A stretch of DNA of 25,000 nucleotides, from contig CAUYUJ010009446.1 in assembly GCA_963575745.1 (NCBI GenBank), positions 429,998 through 454,997 of the forward strand, given 5' to 3'. The notes beneath the pieces were generated by a model. The model had not been told where the DNA came from. It was given only the letters and a program-made list of their open reading frames with translations, and made no database searches. Numbering within the stretch: the stretch's first letter is position 1; the number at the start of each line of letters is the position of its first letter. Shown piece after piece: positions 16,678 to 24,120 of this stretch. The stretch is from Prorocentrum cordatum. Taxonomy: Eukaryota; Sar; Dinophyceae; Prorocentrales; Prorocentraceae. The translations under genes were made by a program, and so were the position numbers.

Positions 16678-17285
16678 GAAATGGATCGCGAGATCGAGCG
16701 TGAGATCTCTTGTGGGATCGATAATGAGATCTGTTGCGAGATCGATAACGCGGTCAATGGTGGGTTCGACTGCGAGGCCGAGAGCGAGACCGATCGCAAG
16801 ATCTGTCGCGAGATCGATAGCGGGTCCGAATGCGAGAACGATAGCGCGTTCGATTGCCAGATCGGCGGGGAGATCGATTGAGATATCGATGGTGAGATCT
16901 GTCGAGATTGATCGTGGGATCGCTTGTGAGAAAGGGAGTGAAGATTGTCAAATCGATGGTGAGATCGGTTGTGGAGGGATCGCTCGTAAACTCGATTGAG
17001 ATCGATGGCGTGGTTTCTCGCGTGGTCGATCGTGAGATCGGGTGCGGTATCGAAAGTCAGTTGTTGCGAGATCCCTCGCTAGATCTATCGTGGGTTCGAC
17101 AGGGAGACCGAAGCGGATATCGATTGCGTTATCTGTTGTGAAATCGATTGTGGGACCGATAGCGGGATCGATCGTGGGATCTCTGGGGAAATCGATTTTG
17201 AAGTCGATCGTGGTCACTGCTGTGAGATCGATAGCGCGTCCAACTGCGATATCGATAGTGAGTTCGATTGTCAGATCTATGGCGA
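16678..17285. repeat. 12-bp minisatellite GAGATCGATWGY, main block
   Basis: About 50 units follow a 12-bp step. Examples are GAGATCGATAGC, GGGTCCGAATGC, GAGAACGATAGC, GCGTTCGATTGC and GAGATCGATTGA. Most units hold GATC or ATCGAT. The step is a multiple of three, so all frames give four-residue words such as EIDS, EICC and EIDC. Stops occur and the array sits inside a LINE relic, so a protein is unlikely. Confidence 0.93.
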
Positions 17286-17457
17286 GACGGCAGAGGGGGG
17301 ACATCGAATGGGCACCCCACAAAAAAAACTGTCAGTTGGCACGCGCTGGGAAGACTGCGGTCGAAGCGCAGCTAAGTCAACTCACTGCCAACATTGATCA
17401 GTCGGGGGGGCTTGACAGATGCGCGCGGCATGAGCGTTCACTAGTTTCTTCCGAGGC
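17286..17457. other. Non-repetitive interruption within the 12-bp minisatellite
   Basis: This 172-bp block lacks the GATCGAT pattern and includes an A8 run at about 17322-17329. It separates two blocks of the same minisatellite, as a small insertion or an older island would. I do not recognise it. Confidence 0.6.
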
Positions 17458-17668
17458 CTGGATCGATTGCGAGATTGATAGTGGGATTCGTTGCGAGATC
17501 GATCGTGAGATCGCTTGTGAGATCGATTATGGGTTCGATTGTCAAATCGATAGTGGGATCGACGGCGAGATCGGTTTTGATATAGGCGGCGAGATCGATA
17601 GAGGGACCGAGTGCCAGATTGATAGTGAGGTCCGTTGAGATCGATGGTGAGTTCGACGTGAGATCGAT
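17458..17668. repeat. 12-bp minisatellite GAGATCGATWGY, second block
   Basis: About 17 further units in the same orientation include GAGATCGATCGT, GAGATCGCTTGT, GAGATCGATTAT and CAAATCGATAGT. The block ends shortly before a C11 run and the point where the LINE RT resumes. Confidence 0.92.
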
Positions 17669-17699
17669 GGAATGAGGCGTCGCCCCCCCCCCCGAACCT

Positions 17700-18211
17700 C
17701 CGCGCTGCCCGATGGGTGGTCGCGCGGGTGCGCCGACGACACCGGGGCGCTTTTCATTGAAATCCCTTGGATCAGGACTGATTCTTTAATGGTTCCCTGG
17801 ACTGGCAGGCGTCGGGCGGCTCGAGGTTTCGGCGCGGCGCCGCTCGAGCCACGTCGCGAAGCTACGCGCTCCAGCGGTTCGCTGGATCAATGTTTGGCTA
17901 GTCGAGGGTGCGCGCAGAAAGCGTCGAAGCAGAACACTTGTTCTCCCCTGGCGGGCCTCGGGCCGGGAATTGGCCGAAAAGTTTTCTGTGCATCTGGCCC
18001 CGGGGCTGCGTTTGGCTTCGCGGATGGCCCCCTCGGGGGTTCGCCGGCGGCAGGGATTATCGAGAGTGTAGAGGCGATTCAACGCGCGCTGTACCAAGCG
18101 GGGCGTTTTTGGTCTGCGGGAAGCGCCGTGGCGCTGGGAAAAATGTTTGTTTCTCGCTCGCTACGTCAATGTGCCCGTTCTAACCTGGAGGCGCGTGCCG
18201 TTTCCGAGTTT
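17700..18211 (+). pseudogene. LINE copy 2: reverse transcriptase palm with CADD active site, relic
   Basis: The frame opened at 17672 contains CADDTGALF (CADD 17729-17740), matching FVDD of copy 1. Then LDQCLASRGCAQKASKQN (17882-17937) matches the LNESKEEIVH region, and ALYQAGRFWSAGSAVALGKM (about 18089-18148) matches SQYHHFWFSRAPRRLKRL. SNLEARAVSEF (to 18211) matches SGAETYYLHTTDY. Both aspartates are intact and no stop lies in this block. At 18212 the similarity stops and the inverted-repeat insert begins. Confidence 0.75.
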
Positions 18212-18258
18212 GACTCATTGGCTTACGCCGCGCCGCCGACCCCTTGGGGCGGCAGCAA
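18212..18258 (+). repeat. 47-bp hairpin repeat, copy A
   Basis: This starts GACTCATTGGCTTACGCCGC and ends GGCGGCAGCAA. It matches copy B at 23355-23401 in 44 of 47 positions. Its centre, CCCCTTGGGG with flanking GCCG/CGGC, can fold into a stem with one bulged base. Similarity stops at both ends of the 47 bp. Confidence 0.85.
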
Positions 18259-18276
18259 TCGCCCCCCGCGTGGCCT

Positions 18277-19425
18277 GTCCGGACAGCCTGTGAGGCCCCT
18301 CTAGACACGTTTTGGAGCCCTCTTAGGACCGCCCTGCCGTTCCCCCGGGCCGTTGCCATGGTTTTTGGCGCGGGGCGCCCGGAGGCCGTCGTGGAGCCTT
18401 TTGGAGAGTCTCTCGGGGCGCCGGAGGTCGATCTTGGAGGTTTACTGGGCCGTTGCGGGCCTCGTGGAAGCCCAAGAAGCGAACATGCAGAAAATGATCT
18501 TTTCCCCCGGGAATGGGGCGGTTTTTGCTTCTGGAGGCCTGCTTGGAGCGCCTCGTGGTCGCGCGTGCAAGCGTCTTGGACGCCCATGGGGCTGTCTGGA
18601 GGTAATCTTGGGCAGTTTGGACCGAATCGTCCACCGCGCGGGCCGTCCGGACAGCATTTGGGAGCCCTCTTGGCCCGTTTTGGGGCCCTCCTGGGACCGC
18701 CCTGCGGCTTTCTTGGGCCATTGCAATGATTTCTGGAGCCCTCGCGGATCGCCCGGAAGCCGTCTTGGAGCCTTCTTGGGGGCCTCTTCGGGTGACAGGG
18801 GTTGATCTTGGAGGTTAATTGGGCCGTGTGGGCCTCGTGAGAGCCCAAGAAGCGAATGTGCTGAACATGTACGTTTTACCTGGGGTATGGGACGGTTTTT
18901 GCTTTGGGAGGCCTTCTTGGAGCGCTTTTGTTCGCGTTTTCAAACGTTTTGGACGCCCATTGAGCCGTCTGGCGGCGATCTTGGGCGGTCTGGGCCGAAT
19001 CGTCCCCCGCGTGGGCCGTCCGGACATCCTTTGGTGCCCTCTTGCCCGGTTTTGGAGCCCTCTTGGGACCGTCCTGCTGGGCCTTCGTGGATCGCCCGGA
19101 CGCCGTCTTGGTGCCTTTTCGGGAGCTTCTTGGGCTGGCGAGGGTCGATCTTGGAGGCTTCTTGGGCCGCTTTGCGCCATGTGGAAGCCGAATGGGCGAA
19201 TGTGCTGAAGATGTACGTTCTCCAAATGAAACGACTTTTGCTTCTGGAGGGCCTCTTTGGGGCGCCTCGTAATGTTGTCTCAAACGTCTTGGGGACCTAT
19301 GGAGCCGCGTGGAGGCAATCTTCGGCGTTTTGGGGCGATCTCTCGTCGATTCGTAGCTCTCTTGGACCGTTCCGGGAACCTCCGGAACCTTTTTGGCCCG
19401 TTTTGGGGCCTCCTGAGGCTCCGAG
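18277..19425. repeat. Tandem array of a ~370-bp unit, three copies plus a partial fourth
   Basis: GTCCGGACA marks unit starts at 18277, 18645 and 19018 (steps of 368 and 373 bp). A partial fourth unit runs from about 19347 to 19425. Each unit carries GATCTTGGAGGTT-type text, AGCCCAAGAAGCGAA or its equivalent, TTTTTGCTT and GTCTTGGACGCCCAT or similar. Shorter TTGGAGCCCTCTTGGG words recur inside a unit. Long minus-strand frames rich in Pro, Lys, Arg and Gly span it but follow the repeat, not a protein. Confidence 0.9.
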
Positions 19426-19559
19426 TGCGCGGACGACGAGCCCCCCCCCCCTCTCCTCCCGCCCCGCCCCCGTCCAAACCGGCCGGGCCAGGCCCCCGGG
19501 GGAGAGGTTTGGGGAGGGGGAAGCATCTCGCACGCCGTGACCCCAAGGGGTCGGCGGAT

Positions 19560-19880
19560 TTTCGCCGGCTTGATTCTGCTCTTGCCAGGTGCGCTCGAGT
19601 GCTGATTTGGGGCATGGCTTCCAACGGTTCGGGTTCGCATGTGAAGAATATGACGAGCGATGAGCTGATGGGGACTTGGAAGCTTGCCCCGACCCGCCAC
19701 GAGTGCCAGGTTATCCGCGCGAAGTAGCTGCAGGCTCGGATCCGAGACCCGCCGAACCACGCGCGGGAAGTCAAAGTGGTTCTCGGCCGCATCTCCATTG
19801 AGAGCTCTTACACGGTCGACCCGCATGGGGAAGTTAGCGCGAGAGCAAGTTCGCGGGCTGTTCAGGCTTGGAAAAGCTGC
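19560..19880 (+). pseudogene. LINE copy 2: reverse transcriptase thumb region, relic
   Basis: The frame reads RRLDSALARCARVLIWGMAS (19563-19622), then DELMGTWKLAPTRHE, matching KKLDTTLGKKLRAMLKGKGC and VWRRWEIAPSSIE of copy 1. After TAG at 19725-19727 it continues LQARIRDPPNHAREVKVVLG, SYTVDPHGEV and SRAVQAW, matching LLQGAAAHPDDSKQMVSVLFG, RTLDDDGYI and IARQF. One stop interrupts an otherwise continuous frame. Positions 19881-20090, between this and the fingers, are too decayed to read. Confidence 0.72.
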
Positions 19881-20090
19881 TCAGGATCACTGTTCCCTGG
19901 GCCCTGGTATCCTCAGAGAACAGTTTACATCTGTCCGCGTGCCTCCTGCAGGTTGTTCTAGTGGTGCTCATGCGTGGTGCGTGGCTCGCTAGCGTTGGGC
20001 ATGATGTTCATAGAGTTGGTTCATGTGAGCATGCGCGTAAGTGTTCGTTAAACAAGGGGAACATCCCCCTGTGGGATGTATTTACATTAC

Positions 20091-20351
20091 ACACTGGGGT
20101 TACTTGAACGTTCTAGTTATGGACATGGCATACGTGATCTATCCCCTTTATTGGTGAGGTCCAACAGATGTTCGAAATGTTTGGACATTTGTGTTAGCAG
20201 AATGCGTACTGCCCGTCATGCTTCTGGGTCTCTGGGACGGGGGTACTGCGTGCGAGGAAAGTATATCTCCTTGTTTTCGACAGGGACATCCTCGTTTACA
20301 TGTCACATATACGAATTGAATGGGAGTTCGGAGCTTGAGTAACGCCGTCAT
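20091..20351 (+). pseudogene. LINE copy 2: two zinc fingers, second one decayed
   Basis: GHGIRDLSPLLVRSNRCSKC leads into a finger with Cys at 20169 and 20178, His at 20217 and Cys at 20247. Its spacing, C-x2-C-x12-H-x9-C, is identical to the first finger of copy 1. The second finger keeps its first Cys (20301) and first His (20349) at the right spacing. The second Cys has become Tyr (20310), the last His has become Asn, and TAA stands at 20340-20342. Confidence 0.68.
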
Positions 20352-20559
20352 GTTCGAATCAATTTCCCTCGCGGGCTGGGCATTTGGGGTTGACGCACAT
20401 TTGTTCCGCGCGCATGTCCGCGACGAGTGCGATGTAGGCCTGGATGGGGGAGAGGGCGGCGGAGACGTCGGCAGGGCTATGGCAGGAGAAGGCGCCGTGG
20501 CGTCGTCGCAGGTCGGCGCAGGAAGCTGCAGTGGCAGCGAAGACGTGAGCCCCTTTCCG

Positions 20560-21189
20560 CGATGGGGGGCCACAGGAGCAACGACCTCGGCGACCTCATC
20601 GAATCTCTCGCCAGGCTCGAGCTTTCGAATTCAGCGGACTGGCGCATACTCATGGGCGCACTTTTCATTGTGTGCCTGGCGCCGTTCGAGCTCGCTCGCC
20701 ACCATTCGAGACCACATGCGAGCAGGCCAGCACAACGCTGGGGCCATGGCTTGGGCCAAGAAGAAGAAGAAAGAGTGCTTGGTCAGGAGCGATGACCCCT
20801 GCCCAACCCGCAGGGCCAGCCCTTTGTGGCGCTGGTCGGGGTTGCCGTGTGTCGTGTTCTGGAGCTTAACAAAGGAAGCGGGGACACGTCCGTGAAGATG
20901 CTGAAGGATCTCTGGGAGGAGAAGATGTCCAGAGAGGGAAGAGATTTGGCAGCAGCGGAGCACTGCAAGTTTCTCAAAGTGAAGCGAGCCAACACAATCG
21001 AGGGGACGGCGGAGCTAGTGAAGGTGTAGTCTTTGAAAGTGCCCAGCCAGGTCGTTAAAGACTTCCGTCAAGAAAGAGCTCGAGCGCGCGGGCGCCAAAA
21101 AAAAGGCTCTGGGAGGGGCCCCGAGGGGCTTGCTGGAACGCAAGTGCCAGACTCTCCTCGACCGTCTGAGGAAGCAACGCTTGGCATGA
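20560..21189 (+). pseudogene. LINE copy 2: C-terminal ORF relic
   Basis: DLGDLIESLARLELSNSADW and MGALFIVCLAP (20580-20690) begin a domain like the C-terminal ORF of copy 1. RDHMRAGQHNAGAMAWAKKK follows in another frame. After TGA at 20793, PQGQPFVALVGVAVCRVLEL and MLKDLWEEKM run to TAG at 21027-21029. A last frame ends with KKELERAGAKKKALGGAPRG and LLERKCQTLLDRL, closed by TGA at 21187-21189. This last block matches the GPAPAGFVEDELALYMDAL ending of copy 1. At least two frame changes show it is dead. Confidence 0.66.
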
Positions 21190-21802
21190 TTGCGAGATTT
21201 CGTGGGTTGTATGAGCGGGGCAGGCTTCGTGAGCGAGCGATGGTAATTGCACCCATAATGTGTTGAATGCCTAGCTTGTTCAATTGGTCTACTGGTGATC
21301 CCCCCCGCCTTCAATGAACTCTTGGAGCTACAATGGGGGGGGCAGCAGCGTTTTAGCCAGTGGCGCTAGCGGTGGACCTTTAATTGATCACCGTCGTGAG
21401 CCTCGGTCGAAGGGTCGGGGTCGCAAAGGTCGTGGGAGGTAGTGGTTTCCAGGTGACTGCCTCAGGTTGCGTGCCGTCGGGGGCACGTTACGTATCAAGC
21501 CCGAGCAGTACCTTGCTGCTAGACTCTCCTTTCTTGCAGCGTATAAGCGTGTCAGAAGCTGCGCGGGAGCATGTTCAAGCAAACCTGTCGGTGTAGTCAG
21601 TACGTGGTTGAACGACGTATGTATGAATTCTTGCACAGATCTGATGATGTGTGGATCACTCGCTCCCAATGGCGTTGAATCCTGAATCCTGAATCATCCT
21701 CCTCTTCCTCCTCCTCCTCTTCATCTTTTGGGTGTGGGCTGTGGTCGTCAGCGCCGCGGGAGAGGCATGCAGAGATCTCAAGGCGCCGTCCGTCATCACC
21801 CC
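21190..21802. other. Spacer with a short (TGAATCC)/(CTC) tract
   Basis: Three AATCCTG/AATCATC words at about 21676-21700 run into CTCCTCTTCCTCC up to 21727. No LINE tail repeat is visible after copy 2. No gene is supportable. Confidence 0.55.
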
Positions 21803-22246
21803 ACTCATGCGGCCCGAGTTCCCCGATCGGTTCCATGAGCTGGTCGTTCGGATGCCGACGACGCGGTTCCCTTCCGAACCCTTGTCTTTCGCCAATGTGC
21901 AGGCAAGACGGCCCGCACTTCGCCGAGTCTTGTCAGGTTCTCAGCCGTGACAAGAGTGGTCCCGCCTGAAAGCCCTCGCCGGAGGGTGGTTCACCAACCA
22001 CAGGGTTAAGACTCTCACGCCACTAACCTGCAGGCTTGGCAGTCATAGCCGCCCCGACTCGTTCTGCCACTACCTCAGTACCTCTCTTGCCTCCGTTTTC
22101 TTCACCTCACTGTCTTGTCCCGCCTGCGCATCCCCACCGCCCCCCCCTTCTGGTGGCTCGGCCTTGGGATGGATGCGAAATTTAAGGGCACCGATCTCAC
22201 GATCGAGACTGCCCACGATCGCCAAGCTTGGAGTAACCCCATCGTA
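21803..22246 (+). pseudogene. Possible C-terminal fragment of a different LINE
   Basis: One frame reads RFHELVVRMPTTRFPSEPLS (from about 21828) and stops at 21948. It resembles the WLGHVxRMPxxRLPxxAL block that ends RT proteins of Jockey/CR1/RTE-like elements. Another frame reads TDLTIETAHDRQAW (about 22190-22231), like the closing AxDRxxW block of the same proteins. Spacing between the two is about 50 codons more than I would expect, and the frame changes, so this is a decayed or rearranged fragment if it is real. No RT palm is seen upstream. Confidence 0.4.
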
Positions 22247-22710
22247 GCTCGGCTATGCTCACCACGATTCATTACAGCATGCTGCTGTCGTCCGTCGGTA
22301 ACCGAACGGCAGTCCCATGGGACATGCGCTCCTCCTTCTCCTCCTCCTCCTTCCATTTCTCCTGTTTTGTCTCCTCCTCTCCCCGTCCTTCCCCTCCGCA
22401 TCTTCCTCCTCTCCAGCAACTCGACGCTTGTACTCGTCCTCCTGCTGCTCGCTTCTGGCCTCGAGCCATCCAGGTTTCTTGTTATTCATCTTCTTCGATC
22501 CGCGCCCCCTTCTGCTGCCTCCCTGGGGGACGCCTGCCTGGCTGTGTTCCCTTCAAGTCGCCCTGGGGCTGCTCTCTGTAGACTGTGCTCGTGCCCCACC
22601 CCTCAGCTTGGCAAGGATGATGAGAAGGAGGAGGTAAGGAAAGAAGCAGGAGGAGAGACGAGGAGGCGTAGAAGGAGGAGGAGGAGCAGGAGGAGCAGGA
22701 GCAGGAGGAG
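22247..22710. repeat. Pyrimidine-rich then purine-rich low-complexity DNA
   Basis: CTCCTTCTCCTCCTCC-type text lies near 22330-22410 and GGAGGAGGAGCAGGAGG near 22670-22710. Open frames on both strands follow these tracts. I see no gene. Confidence 0.65.
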
Positions 22711-22742
22711 GCTGATGGTAATGATGATGATGATGATGCTGC

Positions 22743-22792
<50 letters not shown>

Positions 22793-23041
22793 CTGATGCT
22801 GATGCTGATGCTGATGATGATGACGATGATGGTTATGCGGATTACGATTACTACGATGATTACGACGATGATGATGATGATGACGATGATGATGATGAGG
22901 ATGACGTTGATGTTGATGTTGATGTTGGTGGTGATGCTGATGTTGATGTTGCTGTTGATGTTGATGTTGGTGTTGTTGATGTTGATGATGATGATGCCGA
23001 CGGTTACGATGATGACGACGACGGACGACGACGACGACAAC

Positions 23042-23082
<41 letters not shown>

Positions 23083-23306
23083 CGAGGATGATGAGGAAGA
23101 TGACGATGATGAGGATGATGATGACGTTGATGTTGATGTTGATGGTGATGCTGATGTTGATGTTGATGCTGATGTTGCTGTTGATGTTGATGATGATGAT
23201 GATGATGCTGATCATACCGACGGTTACGATGATGATGACGACGGACGACGACGACGATGATGATGACGAGGATGATGATGCTGATGATGATGATGATGAT
23301 GATGAT
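22711..23306. repeat. GAT/ATG trinucleotide array with a 220-bp higher-order duplication
   Basis: Almost the whole stretch is GAT with GTT, GCT, GAC and GAG variants. The distinctive block CCGACGGTTACGATGATG occurs at 22997 and again at 23217, each followed by a CGACGGACGACGACG stretch. The 150 bp before each also carry the same series of GTT/GCT variants. This shows a 220-bp unit duplicated on top of the trinucleotide. The poly-Met, poly-Asp and poly-His frames are artefacts. Confidence 0.93.
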
Positions 23307-23354
23307 GAGGATGAGGATGAGGATGAGGATGAGGATGAGGATGAGGATGAGGAT
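23307..23354. repeat. (GAGGAT)8 hexanucleotide array
   Basis: Eight perfect GAGGAT units end at 23354, and the 47-bp hairpin repeat starts at the next base. Confidence 0.95.
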
Positions 23355-23401
23355 GATTCATTGGCTTACGCCGCACCGCCGGCCCCTTGGGGCGGCAGCA
23401 A
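23355..23401 (+). repeat. 47-bp hairpin repeat, copy B
   Basis: This copy begins GATTCATTGGCTTACGCCGC and matches copy A at 18212-18258 with three substitutions. No inverted partner arm is seen downstream, unlike copy A. Confidence 0.85.
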
Positions 23402-23655
23402 GAGTGAAAGACAGAATTCGCGGAACGTGCGCGATCGCTGGGCAATCTTGGGGTTTCGGCCTGTCCTACGTAGCGTGTGGGGTTCAAGGGGACCTTCAAT
23501 GGGCCTCCCGGTCCTCACGTCACGCGTCTGGCCCGCCTCCCCGGCACGGTGGATTGGCTCAGCAGCCGACCGATGACTCGCGGGAGGGCTTTCACTGCTG
23601 CGATGGGCGTAACGGATTATGCTCGCGCATTCGGTGACGCTCCAGCTGTACTTGG
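23402..23655. other. Unassigned GC-rich sequence after the hairpin repeat
   Basis: The stretch is open in several frames on both strands, without recognisable domains or repeats. Confidence 0.45.
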
Positions 23656-24120
23656 CAAACCAGTGGCCGTTAGCCACTCCCTGGTAGTGCTTTCTGCACA
23701 GCTCCCGCTGTCCCCCGCCCTTGGGCTTCTGGCAGCGGCCAGCTGTCTTCCTTGGCACGTGGGCTGCTGCTGGGGCCGTGGCCCACCTGCCCCATCCTTG
23801 CGGGCCCGCCCGCCCTGGTTTCACATCGTCGCAGCCGCCACGCTTGGATGCGTGGGTCTGTGGCTTGTTGCAGAAAGTGTTGCCGGCGGCTGCTCCCTGG
23901 CTCCCTGGTTGGCCGACCAGCAGTGGGTCGCAGCGGGCCGCACTCGGTTTCGTTCCCTCTGCAATCAGCAACCAGTGGCCGTTAGCCACCCCCTGGTTCT
24001 GCCCAGCTCCCGCTGTCCCCCGTCCTTGGGGCATGGGCAGCGGCCAGCTCACAATACCGGCACGTGGACTACCGCTGGGGCCGTGGTCCACCTGTCCCCC
24101 GTGGCTCTCGGCCATACTGT
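23656..24120. repeat. 312-bp tandem duplication, second copy incomplete
   Basis: CCAGTGGCCGTTAGCCAC occurs at 23660 and 23972. After each comes CAGCTCCCGCTGTCCCCC, then GCAGCGGCCAGCT, then GGCACGTGG and GCTGGGGCCGTGG. The copies have drifted by small indels. Overlapping frames of 249 codons (minus) and 277 codons (plus) cross it; neither shows a domain. Confidence 0.82.

Larger units (their letters stand above)
18212..19559. mobile_element. Insert in LINE copy 2 with 17-bp inverted arms and a TTT repeat at both ends
   Basis: The LINE protein reads SEF up to 18211 and continues RRLDSAL from 19563, matching TDY-KKLDTTL of copy 1, so 18212-19559 is an insertion. TTT stands at both junctions (18209-18211 and 19560-19562), a possible 3-bp target duplication. 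CCGCCGACCCCTTGGGG at 18233-18249 has an exact inverted copy at 19541-19557. The left arm lies 21 bp inside the left end, while the right arm is only 2 bp from the right end, so the ends are not symmetric. The interior is mostly a 370-bp tandem array and no transposase is visible. It may be a non-autonomous transposon or a satellite-bearing foldback insert. Confidence 0.62.
14120..21189 (+). mobile_element. Decayed LINE copy 2, split by two repeat-bearing inserts
   Basis: Every LINE domain can be found in order on the + strand: endonuclease (14120-14860), linker and RT fingers (15033-15950), motif A (16020), GDP (16200), [insert to about 17700], CADD (17729), RT palm (to 18211), [insert 18212-19559], thumb (19560-19880), zinc fingers (20169-20351) and C-terminal ORF (20560-21189). 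It has several frame changes and in-frame stops at 16011, 16194, 19725, 20340 and 20793. The sequence differs widely from copy 1, so it is an older element or another subfamily. Without the two inserts its RT-to-C-terminus spacing is close to that of copy 1. The evidence is by-eye alignment of translated blocks. Confidence 0.8.

Noticed and set aside
16678-17668. Regular short repeats considered as a CRISPR array
   Set aside because: The unit is 12 bp with no spacers, in a eukaryotic, LINE-embedded context.
18876-19826. 316-codon minus-strand frame, and a 222-codon one at 18180-18848
   Set aside because: Both follow the 370-bp tandem array and cross its junctions with the LINE relic, so no single gene is plausible.
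20826-21029. 67-codon frame as a separate small gene
   Set aside because: It continues, past one stop, a frame that aligns with the LINE C-terminal ORF, so it is part of the relic.
22115-23260. 381-codon open frame rich in Met and Asp
   Set aside because: Most of it is the GAT/ATG array; poly-Met and poly-Asp simply follow the repeat phase.
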